Shown here: in pieces, positions 15,805 through 23,793 of the stretch
How the letters are laid out: every line of letters starts with the position of its first letter
How positions within the stretch are numbered: the first letter of the stretch is position 1
NCBI GenBank assembly: GCA_016295355.1
Contig: JAEDLK010000019.1
Coordinates: 1 to 30,583 of the forward strand
Direction: 5' to 3'
Length of the DNA stretch: 30,583 nucleotides
Source: Clostridiaceae bacterium
GTDB lineage: Bacteria; Bacillota; Clostridia; Oscillospirales; Acutalibacteraceae
The notes under the pieces: model-generated
Database searches by the model: none
Seen by the model: the letters and a program-made list of their open reading frames with translations, nothing else
Told to the model about the DNA's origin: nothing
Translations under genes and position numbers: made by a program

Positions 15805-16621
15805 CGATTTAACCTTCGGCCAGTATTTTCCCGCTAATTCACTGATTCACCGTCTTGATCCACGGCTTAAATTTGTCTTACTTGTGTTTTGTTTGGTGCT
15901 GTTTTTGTTTTTCAACAACAATTACTACACCTTGGGACTCTGCGTGGTGTTTGTGTTTCTGGTTCTTTTACTTTCTAAGATTCCTTTGAAAATGTACCTA
16001 AAGAACATGAAAATTATTCTTCCCGTACTGTTGTTTACGGCCGTGCTGAATATGCTGTATGTCAAGACCGGCCGTGTTTTGTTAAATTGGTGGATTTTTG
16101 AAATCACAAGCGACGGCTTGAACCGAGCGTTATTCTTCTCTTTGCGTGTTGTGTTGTTAATTCTCATCAGTGCCACCCTGACCTATACGGTGACGCCCAA
16201 TGATTTAAGTGAAGCGCTTGAGCGACTTCTTTCACCGCTAAGATTTGTCGGTCTTGGCTCGGCGGTTCATGTTTTGTCCATGATGATGACGATTGCCTTA
16301 CGGTTTATTCCTATTTTGGTTGAGGAAACCGGAAAAATCATGAATGCACAAAAATCCCGTGGTGCCGATTTGGAAAGCGGTGGTTTGACCGCTCGAATCA
16401 AAGCCTTGGTTCCGATTTTAATTCCTCTTTTCGTTCTTTCGATTCGTCGTTCATACGATTTGGCTGAGGCCATGGAATGTCGTTGCTACAACGGCGGTAA
16501 AGGTCGAAAACGGATGAAACAAATGACATTACACCGTCGTGATTATCTTTCACTTTTGGCAGTCCTGCTCTTTTCAGCGGTGCTGATTTATCTATTTTAT
16601 ACATCAAAGGGACTAGTATGA
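15797..16621 (+). CDS. ecfT: ECF transporter transmembrane subunit EcfT
   Basis: Integral membrane scaffold that links the two ATPases to an S component. It has 274 residues with a typical EcfT start (GQYFPANSLIHRLDPRLKFVLL) and about six hydrophobic segments. The two coupling motifs are visible as AQKSRGAD (about 186-193) and MECRCY (about 226-231). In many EcfT both read ARG or ARC-like; the Ser and Cys here are mild variants. It overlaps ecfA2 by 8 bases and truA by 4. No substrate-binding S component is encoded in the window, so the module is probably a shared one serving S components elsewhere. Confidence 0.94.
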   Translation: MLNDLTFGQYFPANSLIHRLDPRLKFVLLVFCLVLFLFFNNNYYTLGLCVVFVFLVLLLSKIPLKMYLKNMKIILPVLLFTAVLNMLYVKTGRVLLNWWIFEITSDGLNRALFFSLRVVLLILISATLTYTVTPNDLSEALERLLSPLRFVGLGSAVHVLSMMMTIALRFIPILVEETGKIMNAQKSRGADLESGGLTARIKALVPILIPLFVLSIRRSYDLAEAMECRCYNGGKGRKRMKQMTLHRRDYLSLLAVLLFSAVLIYLFYTSKGLV

Positions 16622-17367
16622 ACCGTTATTTACTGAAGCTCTCCTTTGACGGATCGGGGTATCACGGTTGGCAGGTTCAACCGAACGGTCTTTCCGTACA
16701 GGAGCAATTACAACATTCACTGGAAAAGTTGTTAAACTCGCGTCCTAACATCACCGGTTGCAGTCGTACCGATGCCGGCGTTCACGCCCGTACTTTCTTT
16801 TGTCATTTTGATTGCGCACTCGATATTCCGCCGGATGGATTGGTCAAAGGTCTTAACAGCGTTATGCCTAAGGATATTCGGGCGTTAGCGTGCCGTATCG
16901 TGCCGGGTCGCTTTCATTGCCGTTATCATGCGCTTGGCAAACAGTATCTTTATGAAATGGATACCGCTCCCGTTCAGTCACCCTTTCGCTGGCGATACGC
17001 TTATCACTGCCCCCGTCCGTTAAATGTCGATGCTATGAATCAGTTTTGTGCACACCTAATCGGCACTCATGATTTCTACGGCTTTTCAGCTTCAGGCCGC
17101 AGCGTTGACAACACCGTTCGCACAGTGAGTGACTGCTCTGTGCAAAAATGTGATGATAAAATTGTTTTGAGTATTACAGCAGACGGCTTCCTATATAATA
17201 TGGTAAGGATTGTTGCGGGAACCGCTCTGGCTTGCGGATTTGGGCAAATCAACCCCGATGATACCCCTGACATTCTCATGAGTCTTGACCGTAGTCGGGC
17301 AGGGCAGACCTTACCGCCTAATGGATTATATCTTAATAAAGTCTATTACGAAAATACTGACTTTTAA
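16618..17367 (+). CDS. truA: tRNA pseudouridine(38-40) synthase TruA
   Basis: Makes pseudouridine at positions 38-40 in the anticodon arm of many tRNAs. It has 249 residues. The N-terminus LKLSFDGSGYHGWQVQPNGL is diagnostic, and the catalytic Asp lies in GCSRTDAGVHA (about residue 52). RYHALGKQYLYEM and the C-terminal FLYNMVRIVAGTAL also fit the family. The ATG shares an ATGA with the ecfT stop. The ecfA1-ecfA2-ecfT-truA order is common in Firmicutes, which supports both calls. Confidence 0.96.
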   Translation: MNRYLLKLSFDGSGYHGWQVQPNGLSVQEQLQHSLEKLLNSRPNITGCSRTDAGVHARTFFCHFDCALDIPPDGLVKGLNSVMPKDIRALACRIVPGRFHCRYHALGKQYLYEMDTAPVQSPFRWRYAYHCPRPLNVDAMNQFCAHLIGTHDFYGFSASGRSVDNTVRTVSDCSVQKCDDKIVLSITADGFLYNMVRIVAGTALACGFGQINPDDTPDILMSLDRSRAGQTLPPNGLYLNKVYYENTDF

Positions 17368-17379
17368 CGGAGTAAGATT

Positions 17380-18675
17380 ATGTCGAGATATAAAAAAGCA
17401 AAACATCGCAAACGTAATCCGTTTCGCAGTCGAGAATACTACCCTATGAAGCCGTCAAAACATCAAGCAAAGGATCAACGCCCGATGACCGGTGAAAAGG
17501 CAGACAATGCAGCGCAGGAAACCTCCCGGTTTCGGATTGTAGCCGGCCGTAAGCGGCGTAACCGTATCCGAAATTGGATTATCTTTGCCACAGCCGTTGT
17601 GCTTGTCGGTGTGATTGTTCTTTTATCCGTGTTATCCCCGACAGGTCTTGCGGAATCCATTCGTAACACGGTGGCTTCCTTCTCGTTTCACAGCACTCTT
17701 CCAACCAGGTTTGACGGCAATGAGTTGTATCAAACCGAAGTGGCTGACCGATATTTCTATGTGGTGACCGATACCTCTGTTAGCTGTCTGGCGAAAAACG
17801 GAAAAACCATGTTCAAAGCGACTCACGGACTATCCCGTCCGGTGCTGACCACCAGTCAGACACGTGCGCTGTTATACGACCAAAACGGCACAGATTTTCA
17901 AATTTATACGGCCAATCATAAATTGCACAGTATGCAGACTGAGCAGGCTATTTATTGCGGTGACATTTGCCGTAACGGCACCTATGCGATTGCTACCAAG
18001 CATCCGAACTACACGTCGGCAGTCACAGTTTATGATAAAGAATATAACAAATTGTATGAGTGGTTATGTCCCACTGAATTTGTTACGGCGGTAGCTCTTT
18101 CAAAGGACGGTCAAAAATTGGCTGTTGCCTGTGTGAAAACGCAAAACGGTTCCTTTGTTTCAACATTAAGAATTTTAGGCTATCAGACAGCCGATCCGCT
18201 GTTTTCAAAAGAATACGAAGGAGAAATGATTGAGTCGCTGGCATCCCGTTGTGATAAAACTTTTGCCGTTTGCACTGCTACCCGTGCTGACTTAGTCTCC
18301 TATGAAAAAATGACCGTTATCGAGAATCAATCCGATTATGAAATATCTTTTGTACGTGAAAACTTCCGTGATACCGTCATTTGTTCATCAAGGCAAGGCG
18401 ATTCCTCGCACACACGCATTGATTGGTATGAAAAAGACGGAAAAACTGTCAACCATCTCAGTTTTGATGGCAAGATCGATGATATTCAGTTACAGGGCAA
18501 CTGCCTATTGATTTTATGCGGCAGCAGGATCAGTTTGTTAGACGAAAACGGTACGGTCATTCGTGAAGGCAGTTGCGTATTCGGAACGAATCGCTTGGTT
18601 CCTGTTTCTAAAGAGTATTGTCTTTCGGTTAGTGATAACACAGTCAGCAAAATATCGCTGAATATTGTAGCATAA
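17380..18675 (+). CDS. Membrane-anchored beta-propeller-like protein, DUF5711 type
   Basis: A 431-residue protein of unknown function. The first ~65 residues are very basic (MSRYKKAKHRKRNPFRSREY, then GRKRRNRIRN), followed by one membrane segment (about 67-88, WIIFATAVVLVGVIVLLSVL). The rest would lie outside the cell. It is rich in short beta-type repeats such as YFYVVTDTSVSCLAKNGKTM, TAVALSKDGQKLAVACV and NCLLILCGSRISLLDENGTV, which looks like a WD40/PQQ-like propeller. Size, layout and place (after truA, before a CvpA gene and a Clp ATPase) match proteins labelled DUF5711 in Clostridia. That label is from memory of gene context and needs a profile search. It starts 12 bases after truA with a GGAG SD. 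Confidence 0.75.
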   Translation: MSRYKKAKHRKRNPFRSREYYPMKPSKHQAKDQRPMTGEKADNAAQETSRFRIVAGRKRRNRIRNWIIFATAVVLVGVIVLLSVLSPTGLAESIRNTVASFSFHSTLPTRFDGNELYQTEVADRYFYVVTDTSVSCLAKNGKTMFKATHGLSRPVLTTSQTRALLYDQNGTDFQIYTANHKLHSMQTEQAIYCGDICRNGTYAIATKHPNYTSAVTVYDKEYNKLYEWLCPTEFVTAVALSKDGQKLAVACVKTQNGSFVSTLRILGYQTADPLFSKEYEGEMIESLASRCDKTFAVCTATRADLVSYEKMTVIENQSDYEISFVRENFRDTVICSSRQGDSSHTRIDWYEKDGKTVNHLSFDGKIDDIQLQGNCLLILCGSRISLLDENGTVIREGSCVFGTNRLVPVSKEYCLSVSDNTVSKISLNIVA

Positions 18676-18691
18676 AGATGAAAGGGGTATC

Positions 18692-19360
18692 ATGATGAGT
18701 ATGATTGATATAATCATTGTCGCATTGATTGGTCTGTGCATCCTGCTTGGCTTCAAAAAAGGCTTTATGAAAACCATATTGCCGGTAATCGCTTTCTTTT
18801 TGTCGGTGTTCTTGGCCTACACACTCGCTACGCCGGCGGCATCCTTCGTCAGCCAATCATTCGTAGAGCCGAAGCTGACGCAAAGCATTACCGACGGTTT
18901 AAATCAAGGGGCTGACAGCGTCAAGGAGCTTTTGCCGGACTATTTACTTAACAACGCTGATCGTATCGGACTTGATTTATCGGTCCTTGATACTGCCGGC
19001 TCCGGCGGTGCTGCCCATGAAGAGCTTGCAAAGCAGATCGTAACCGAACGGGTGCGCCCGGGCTTAATTAAATCGCTTTCTGCCGTTTGTGCTATTGTTC
19101 TGTTCCTTGTTCTATCGGCCGTTCTCGGCATTCTTGCCAGATTCATCGGCAAGACCTTTAATTTGTTACCGCTAAAAGGACTAAATCATTTGGCCGGCGG
19201 TGCGCTTGGTTTCATCAACGGTTTGGTGCTTAGTGCGTTCCTATGCGCCATCATTACGGCCATTTTGACCTTCAAACCCGATGGCTGGTTGATTTTTACC
19301 CGTTCCAATGCCGACGGTTCTCTCTTCTTCCGCTATTTTAACGATTTATTACTCCACTGA
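18692..19360 (+). CDS. CvpA family membrane protein
   Basis: A 222-residue membrane protein. The N-terminus MIDIIIVALIGLCILLGFKK then GFMKT is typical of CvpA/colicin V production family proteins, whose exact role in Firmicutes is unclear. There are four hydrophobic segments (about 5-22, 28-48, 130-150 and 170-195), and a region of about 75 residues between the second and third, rich in polar residues. Three possible ATG starts lie within 10 bases (18692, 18695, 18701); the first two fit the AAAGGGG SD. It is 16 bases after the DUF5711-like gene. Confidence 0.85.
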   Translation: MMSMIDIIIVALIGLCILLGFKKGFMKTILPVIAFFLSVFLAYTLATPAASFVSQSFVEPKLTQSITDGLNQGADSVKELLPDYLLNNADRIGLDLSVLDTAGSGGAAHEELAKQIVTERVRPGLIKSLSAVCAIVLFLVLSAVLGILARFIGKTFNLLPLKGLNHLAGGALGFINGLVLSAFLCAIITAILTFKPDGWLIFTRSNADGSLFFRYFNDLLLH

Positions 19361-19399
19361 TCTTGTGGAACGCAACCTCTGTCTGAAAGGATTTACTCT

Positions 19400-21661
19400 A
19401 TGAAGTTATGTTATAAATGCAATAAGCGACCGGCCGTTGTTTTTCTGTCAGACTCAACCGGTTCCGAACCGAAGGGCCTTTGCTTGGTCTGCGCTAAAAA
19501 TTCCGGTATAAAGCCCATTGACGATATGCTCAGGAAGATGAACATTTCCGATGAGGATATTGAGCAGATGAGTGATCAGTTTATGGATATTATGTCCATG
19601 AACGGCGATATGGATGACGAAACGACCGAATTGGGAACGGCACCTGCTTTTCCGTTTTTGAATAATATGTTCGGGCCTATGCCGGATGATCAGAATGTCT
19701 CTGCTAAAAACGATGGCAAGAAAAACGGTGATGAACCTAAACGGAAGAAAAAACGCTTTCTTGAACAGTATTGCACCAATTTGACACAACGTGCCAAAAA
19801 CGGCGAATTAGATGCCATTGTCGGTCGTGACGAGGAATTGTATCGCACCATTCAAATTCTGTCCCGTCGTACCAAGAACAATCCGTGTTTGATCGGTGAA
19901 CCTGGTGTCGGCAAGACGGCCATCGCCGAGGGATTAGCTATCAAAATTGCCGACGGAACCGCACCGGCAAGACTCCTTGATAAAGAGATTTATCTGCTTG
20001 ATTTAACCGGATTAGTGGCCGGAACTCAGTTCCGCGGTCAGTTTGAAAGTCGTGTTAAAGGACTGATTGACGAAATCAAGACTGCAGGAAATGTCATCCT
20101 GTTCATTGATGAAATTCACAATCTCGTCGGAGCAGGGGATTCAACCGAAGGCTCCATGAATGCCGCTAATATCATGAAACCGGCCTTATCCCGTGGAGAA
20201 ATCCAGGTTATTGGCGCTACAACCTTTAAGGAGTACCGTAAGTATATTGAGAAGGATGCCGCCTTAGAGCGTCGTTTCCAGCCGGTTGTCATCGAAGAAC
20301 CGTCTCTATTAGAAACCGAAAAGGTTCTTTTGGGCGTCAAGCAGTACTATGAAGGCTATCACGGTGTGACCATCCCGGACGCTTTGATCAGCACCATTGT
20401 TCGTTTGTCGGAACGGTATGTCAATGACCGTTTTTTGCCGGATAAAGCCATTGATTTATTGGATGAATCTTGCGCCTGCGCCAGCTTGGCTAACACAGCG
20501 GTTGATCAGTTATATGTTGTCAACAAAAAGGTGGCGCAGCTGCAAACGGAGTTGGAAGGCTTGCAGGCAAATGTTGAACAAATTGACTATGAAAAAATCG
20601 CCAATGTGCGTGCCGAACTGGAAAAGTACAAAAAGAAAGCCGGCGAGCTCTACACACCGGCGGCCGATCATGTGGTGACCGAACAGGATGTAGCTAAGGT
20701 CATTGAGCTTTGGACAGGCATTCCCGCCTCCAAGATACAGGAAAATGATCTGAAAAAGCTGACCGGCCTTAAGGATGCGTTGCGTGCCCGTGTCATCGGA
20801 CAGGATAAAGCTGTCGATTTGGTTGTTTCGGCGGTTAAGCGGTCTCGTATTCAAATGTCCCGCAAACGCCGTCCGGCCTCCTTTATCTTTGTCGGACCGA
20901 CCGGCGTCGGAAAAACCGAGCTGGTTAAGGTGCTGTCCGAACAGTTGTTTGATACACCCGAAACCATGATTCGGCTTGATATGTCGGAATTCATGGAAAA
21001 GCACTCTGTATCCCGTTTAATTGGGGCCCCTCCCGGATATGTCGGCTATGATGATGCCGGCCAGTTGACCGAAAAGGTTCGTCGCAAACCGTACTCGGTG
21101 GTTCTGTTTGATGAAATTGAAAAAGCACATCCCGATGTGCTGAATATCCTTTTGCAGATTTTAGACGACGGTCGCATCACTGATGCGCAGGGACGTACGG
21201 TAAATTTTGAAAATACCATTATTGTGATGACCTCAAATGCCGGCAGTGAAAAACAAAACAGTTTGCTTGGCTTTGAAAAATCCATGGCCGACGAAAGTGA
21301 AGATAAGGCCAAAAAAGCCTTGCGTGACTTTTTACGGCCGGAATTCTTGGCAAGGGTGGATGAAGTAGTTGTCTTTAAACCTCTGGACGCAGAGGCACTG
21401 ACTGATATTGCCGATTTAATGTTGAAGGAAGTTGCACAGGGACTTTCATATAAAGGCATCACACTGCGTTATGATCATACGGTTTGCCGTTTTCTGGCGG
21501 AGCAAGCCGTGGGTGATCGAAGCGGTGCCAGACAGTTACGCAATCTGATTCGCCGTATGGTCGAGGATCCAATTGTCGAGCGGTTGATTGCGGCCGCCAA
21601 CGGCAATTATGATGACATGACCTTGACTGTCAAAGACGGGAAAATAACGATTGACGGTTAA
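19400..21661 (+). CDS. ClpE-like AAA+ unfoldase (Clp protease ATP-binding subunit)
   Basis: Hexameric ATPase that unfolds proteins, probably for ClpP. It has 753 residues. The N-terminus lacks the ClpC/ClpA N-domain and instead has a zinc-finger pattern with Cys at 4, 7, 28 and 31 (CYKC, CLVC), as in ClpE. A linker rich in Asp and Met follows. AAA-1 has Walker A GEPGVGKT (about 167-174) and Walker B VILFIDEIH; a short UVR-like coiled region (about 375-415) links to AAA-2 with Walker A GPTGVGKTE (about 499-507) and Walker B VLFDEIEKAH. LGF at about 624-626 matches the ClpP-docking loop. No CtsR-type operator is visible just upstream, and the gene seems to ride on the ruvC transcript or an unseen internal promoter. 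Family name clpE is likely but ClpC-like nomenclature is possible. Confidence 0.92.
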   Translation: MKLCYKCNKRPAVVFLSDSTGSEPKGLCLVCAKNSGIKPIDDMLRKMNISDEDIEQMSDQFMDIMSMNGDMDDETTELGTAPAFPFLNNMFGPMPDDQNVSAKNDGKKNGDEPKRKKKRFLEQYCTNLTQRAKNGELDAIVGRDEELYRTIQILSRRTKNNPCLIGEPGVGKTAIAEGLAIKIADGTAPARLLDKEIYLLDLTGLVAGTQFRGQFESRVKGLIDEIKTAGNVILFIDEIHNLVGAGDSTEGSMNAANIMKPALSRGEIQVIGATTFKEYRKYIEKDAALERRFQPVVIEEPSLLETEKVLLGVKQYYEGYHGVTIPDALISTIVRLSERYVNDRFLPDKAIDLLDESCACASLANTAVDQLYVVNKKVAQLQTELEGLQANVEQIDYEKIANVRAELEKYKKKAGELYTPAADHVVTEQDVAKVIELWTGIPASKIQENDLKKLTGLKDALRARVIGQDKAVDLVVSAVKRSRIQMSRKRRPASFIFVGPTGVGKTELVKVLSEQLFDTPETMIRLDMSEFMEKHSVSRLIGAPPGYVGYDDAGQLTEKVRRKPYSVVLFDEIEKAHPDVLNILLQILDDGRITDAQGRTVNFENTIIVMTSNAGSEKQNSLLGFEKSMADESEDKAKKALRDFLRPEFLARVDEVVVFKPLDAEALTDIADLMLKEVAQGLSYKGITLRYDHTVCRFLAEQAVGDRSGARQLRNLIRRMVEDPIVERLIAAANGNYDDMTLTVKDGKITIDG

Positions 21662-21705
21662 ACACTTATTCTTCGCATATTTTTTTACTTTTTGTCAAAA
21701 ATAAC

Positions 21706-21734
21706 TTGACGAAAGACGGCAGTTGTGGTATGAT
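21706..21734 (+). promoter_or_regulatory. Promoter of the tRNA pair
   Basis: TTGACG at 21706-21711 and TATGAT at 21729-21734 with a 17-base spacer, 18 bases before the first tRNA. No clear terminator follows the Clp gene, so read-through is also possible. Confidence 0.65.
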
Positions 21735-21751
21735 AATTGTCGTCTTATTGT

Positions 21752-21825
21752 GCGGGTGTAGTTCAATGGCAGAATCCCAGCCTTCCAAGCTGGTTGTGTG
21801 GGTTCGATTCCCATCACCCGCTCCA
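21752..21825 (+). tRNA. tRNA-Gly(TCC)
   Basis: 74 bases with an encoded CCA end. Acceptor GCGGGTG pairs with CACCCGC, the anticodon loop CTTCCAA gives TCC (reads GGA/GGG), and the T-arm has GGTTCGATTCC. The whole cloverleaf is intact. Confidence 0.97.
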
Positions 21826-21829
21826 CTTT

Positions 21830-21906
21830 GCTTCAATAGCTCAGCTGGATAGAGCATCCGCCTTCTAAGCGGAGGGTCAGGGGTTCGAGTCCCTTTTGGA
21901 GCGCCA
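21830..21906 (+). tRNA. tRNA-Arg(TCT)
   Basis: 77 bases with an encoded CCA end, 4 bases after tRNA-Gly. Acceptor GCTTCAA pairs with TTGGAGC (one T-G), the anticodon loop CTTCTAA gives TCT (reads AGA/AGG), and the T-arm has GGTTCGAGTCC. Confidence 0.96.
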
Positions 21907-21916
21907 TATATTTCAT

Positions 21917-21956
21917 CCGTCGTTTTTGGTATCAAGAGCGACGGTTTTATTTTTGT
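21917..21956 (+). terminator. Terminator of the tRNA pair
   Basis: CCGTCGTTTTT at 21917-21927 pairs with AAGAGCGACGG at 21934-21944 (two G-T pairs, 6-base loop), followed by TTTTATTTTT. It begins 10 bases after the tRNA-Arg CCA. Confidence 0.85.
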
Positions 21957-22086
21957 ATACCCTTGACAACCGCAAAGAAAGACGTAAACCGGCAAAGTAT
22001 CCTATTGTGATGTGCAGGAAAAATGCCGTTCGATCGCCATGAGGTATTTCAAGAGCTTCACGTTAACTATATAAATAATGGAGTAA

Positions 22087-22116
22087 TTGCTTTTTTATGA
22101 GCCGTTGTGATATAAT
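22087..22116 (+). promoter_or_regulatory. Probable promoter of the carboxylesterase
   Basis: TATAAT at 22111-22116 with TGA before it (extended -10) and TTGCTT at 22087-22092, 18-base spacer. The leader to the ATG at 22254 would be about 130 bases. The stretch 21957-22253 holds nothing else that I can support. Confidence 0.55.
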
Positions 22117-22253
22117 GCAAGCGTAGTAAATGCGCTGCTTTGTCTTTTTTTGAGCAAATGATATCGGTATGATATTGGCAACCATTCAACAAACCGAGGG
22201 TATGACCGGCCTTTTCGGCACAAAAAGGCACTATTGTTCATAGGAGGTTTGCT

Positions 22254-23741
22254 ATGTTACACCCGACCGTTAAGACAACCTTCGGTCCGATTATCGGTAC
22301 CTACAAGGACGATTATGCGGTTTTTCTGGGCATTCCTTATGCCGCGCCGCCGATTCAAGAAAGACGCTTTTTGCCGCCGATTGACCCGACTCCTTGGGCG
22401 GAACCGTTGGACTGTGAAAAATACGCTCCGGCGCCTTACCAAGGACAGCCGAGAATCGGCGGATTTTATCAGATAGAGTTTTATCCGACGAAACGGGAAG
22501 TCAGCGAAGACTGCTTATATTTGAATGTCTGGACGCCCGCCCTAAAAGGGCAGAACTGTCCGGTGCTGTTTTGGATTCACGGCGGCGGCTTTGCCAGCGG
22601 CGGCACCAACGAATTGCCCTTTGACGGTGCAGCTTTTGCCAAAAACGGCTGTATTTTGGTAACCGTCGGATACCGTGTTGGGGTGTTCAGTTCCTATACA
22701 AAAGCAGATTCTCCTTATATCGGAAACCTTGGTATGTGGGATATTCTAAAGGCCTTGCATTGGGTGAAGAATAACATTGAACGATTCGGCGGCAACAAAG
22801 ACCTTGTGACGGTCTTCGGCCAATCGGCCGGCGGTGCAGCCGTGTCAACTCTGTTAGCCAGTCCTTTGACGAAAGAGCTTTTTTCCCGGGCCATTATTCA
22901 ATCTGCCGGCGGCGTGAACACCATGTTCGGCGCCGTCAGCAACGAAAAAAAGGCGGCCGACTACGAGGAAATGCTGAGTGAAAACGGTCTGACCCATGAC
23001 GAATTCCGTCAATTATCAGCCGAAGAAATTCATCAGATGACCTGTCAATTTGACGATCAACATCCGGGCTCTTATCACTTCCCGACGGTGGATCACCGTT
23101 TCCTGTTTGACACGCCCGGTAATGCTGCTAAAAACGGTCAAATTCCCGATATGCCGATAATGACCGGCTCGGTCACCTGTGATTATTTTTATCCGGTTGC
23201 CGATAAAGCCGATACATACGCAGACCAAGTAGCCATCATAAAACAAGTCTATCTTCAAGAAGCCAACGCCATTTTGGCCGATTGTCTGACCGGACCGGAA
23301 GATTTGGCGTCCTTGCATGAAACTTTGGATCTTGTCAAAGCCTTAGGATCGCCTCATTCCTTGGCTGTCAGTGTTTGTCGTCACCATCACACGCCGGTTT
23401 ATTTGTATCACATGGATCGCACGGTTCCCGGCAGTCAAATGCGTGCGTATCACTCCTTTGATCTTTGGTATGTTTTCGGCACCTTAAAGAGAAGCTGGAG
23501 ACCGTTTGGCGAGTTGGATGACCGCATGTCCGACTATATGATCAAAGCCTGGTGCCGATTTGCCTTGACCGGCTGTCCTGACGACAGCGGTCTTTGGCAA
23601 CCCTTTACGCTTGACAATCCTGTTTGCCTGACCATCGGTGATGACGGACTCGGAACCAAGAAGTATTGGGATCAACCGACCATTCGGTCCATGATTACTG
23701 CCGGAATGCTTCAAGAAGAACAGACAGATGTTGACAAATAA
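22254..23741 (+). CDS. Type-B carboxylesterase (alpha/beta hydrolase)
   Basis: Serine hydrolase of the carboxylesterase/para-nitrobenzyl esterase family, acting on ester bonds of unknown substrates. It has 495 residues, full length, with no signal peptide, so it is cytoplasmic. The oxyanion-hole motif is WIHGGGFASGG (about 107-117), the nucleophile elbow is FGQSAGG (Ser about 190), and the catalytic His is in AYHSFDLWYVFG (about 400). The acidic residue is probably the Asp or Glu-equivalent in TGSVTCDYFYP (about 300-310), where many relatives have Glu, so this position should be checked. The family start LHPTVKTTFGPIIG and FLGIPYAAPP are clear. The ATG has AGGAGG upstream. It is transcribed alone, but the typA promoter lies in its last codons. 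Confidence 0.93.
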   Translation: MLHPTVKTTFGPIIGTYKDDYAVFLGIPYAAPPIQERRFLPPIDPTPWAEPLDCEKYAPAPYQGQPRIGGFYQIEFYPTKREVSEDCLYLNVWTPALKGQNCPVLFWIHGGGFASGGTNELPFDGAAFAKNGCILVTVGYRVGVFSSYTKADSPYIGNLGMWDILKALHWVKNNIERFGGNKDLVTVFGQSAGGAAVSTLLASPLTKELFSRAIIQSAGGVNTMFGAVSNEKKAADYEEMLSENGLTHDEFRQLSAEEIHQMTCQFDDQHPGSYHFPTVDHRFLFDTPGNAAKNGQIPDMPIMTGSVTCDYFYPVADKADTYADQVAIIKQVYLQEANAILADCLTGPEDLASLHETLDLVKALGSPHSLAVSVCRHHHTPVYLYHMDRTVPGSQMRAYHSFDLWYVFGTLKRSWRPFGELDDRMSDYMIKAWCRFALTGCPDDSGLWQPFTLDNPVCLTIGDDGLGTKKYWDQPTIRSMITAGMLQEEQTDVDK

Positions 23742-23759
23742 TGCTGTTTGGCTTATAAT
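23731..23759 (+). promoter_or_regulatory. Perfect-consensus promoter of typA
   Basis: TTGACA at 23731-23736, a 17-base spacer, and TATAAT at 23754-23759: every position matches the sigma-A consensus. The -35 box lies in the final sense codons of the esterase gene (stop at 23739-23741). The typA start codon is 34 bases past the -10. Confidence 0.85.
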
Positions 23760-23793
23760 ATCATGGTTAAAGTAAAGTTAGGGAAGTTGTATA

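Noticed and set aside
21666..21995. Minus-strand open frame of 109 codons across the tRNA pair
   Set aside because: It is the antisense translation of two tRNA genes; phrases like GDGNRTHTTSLEGWDSAIEL are a well-known spurious annotation.
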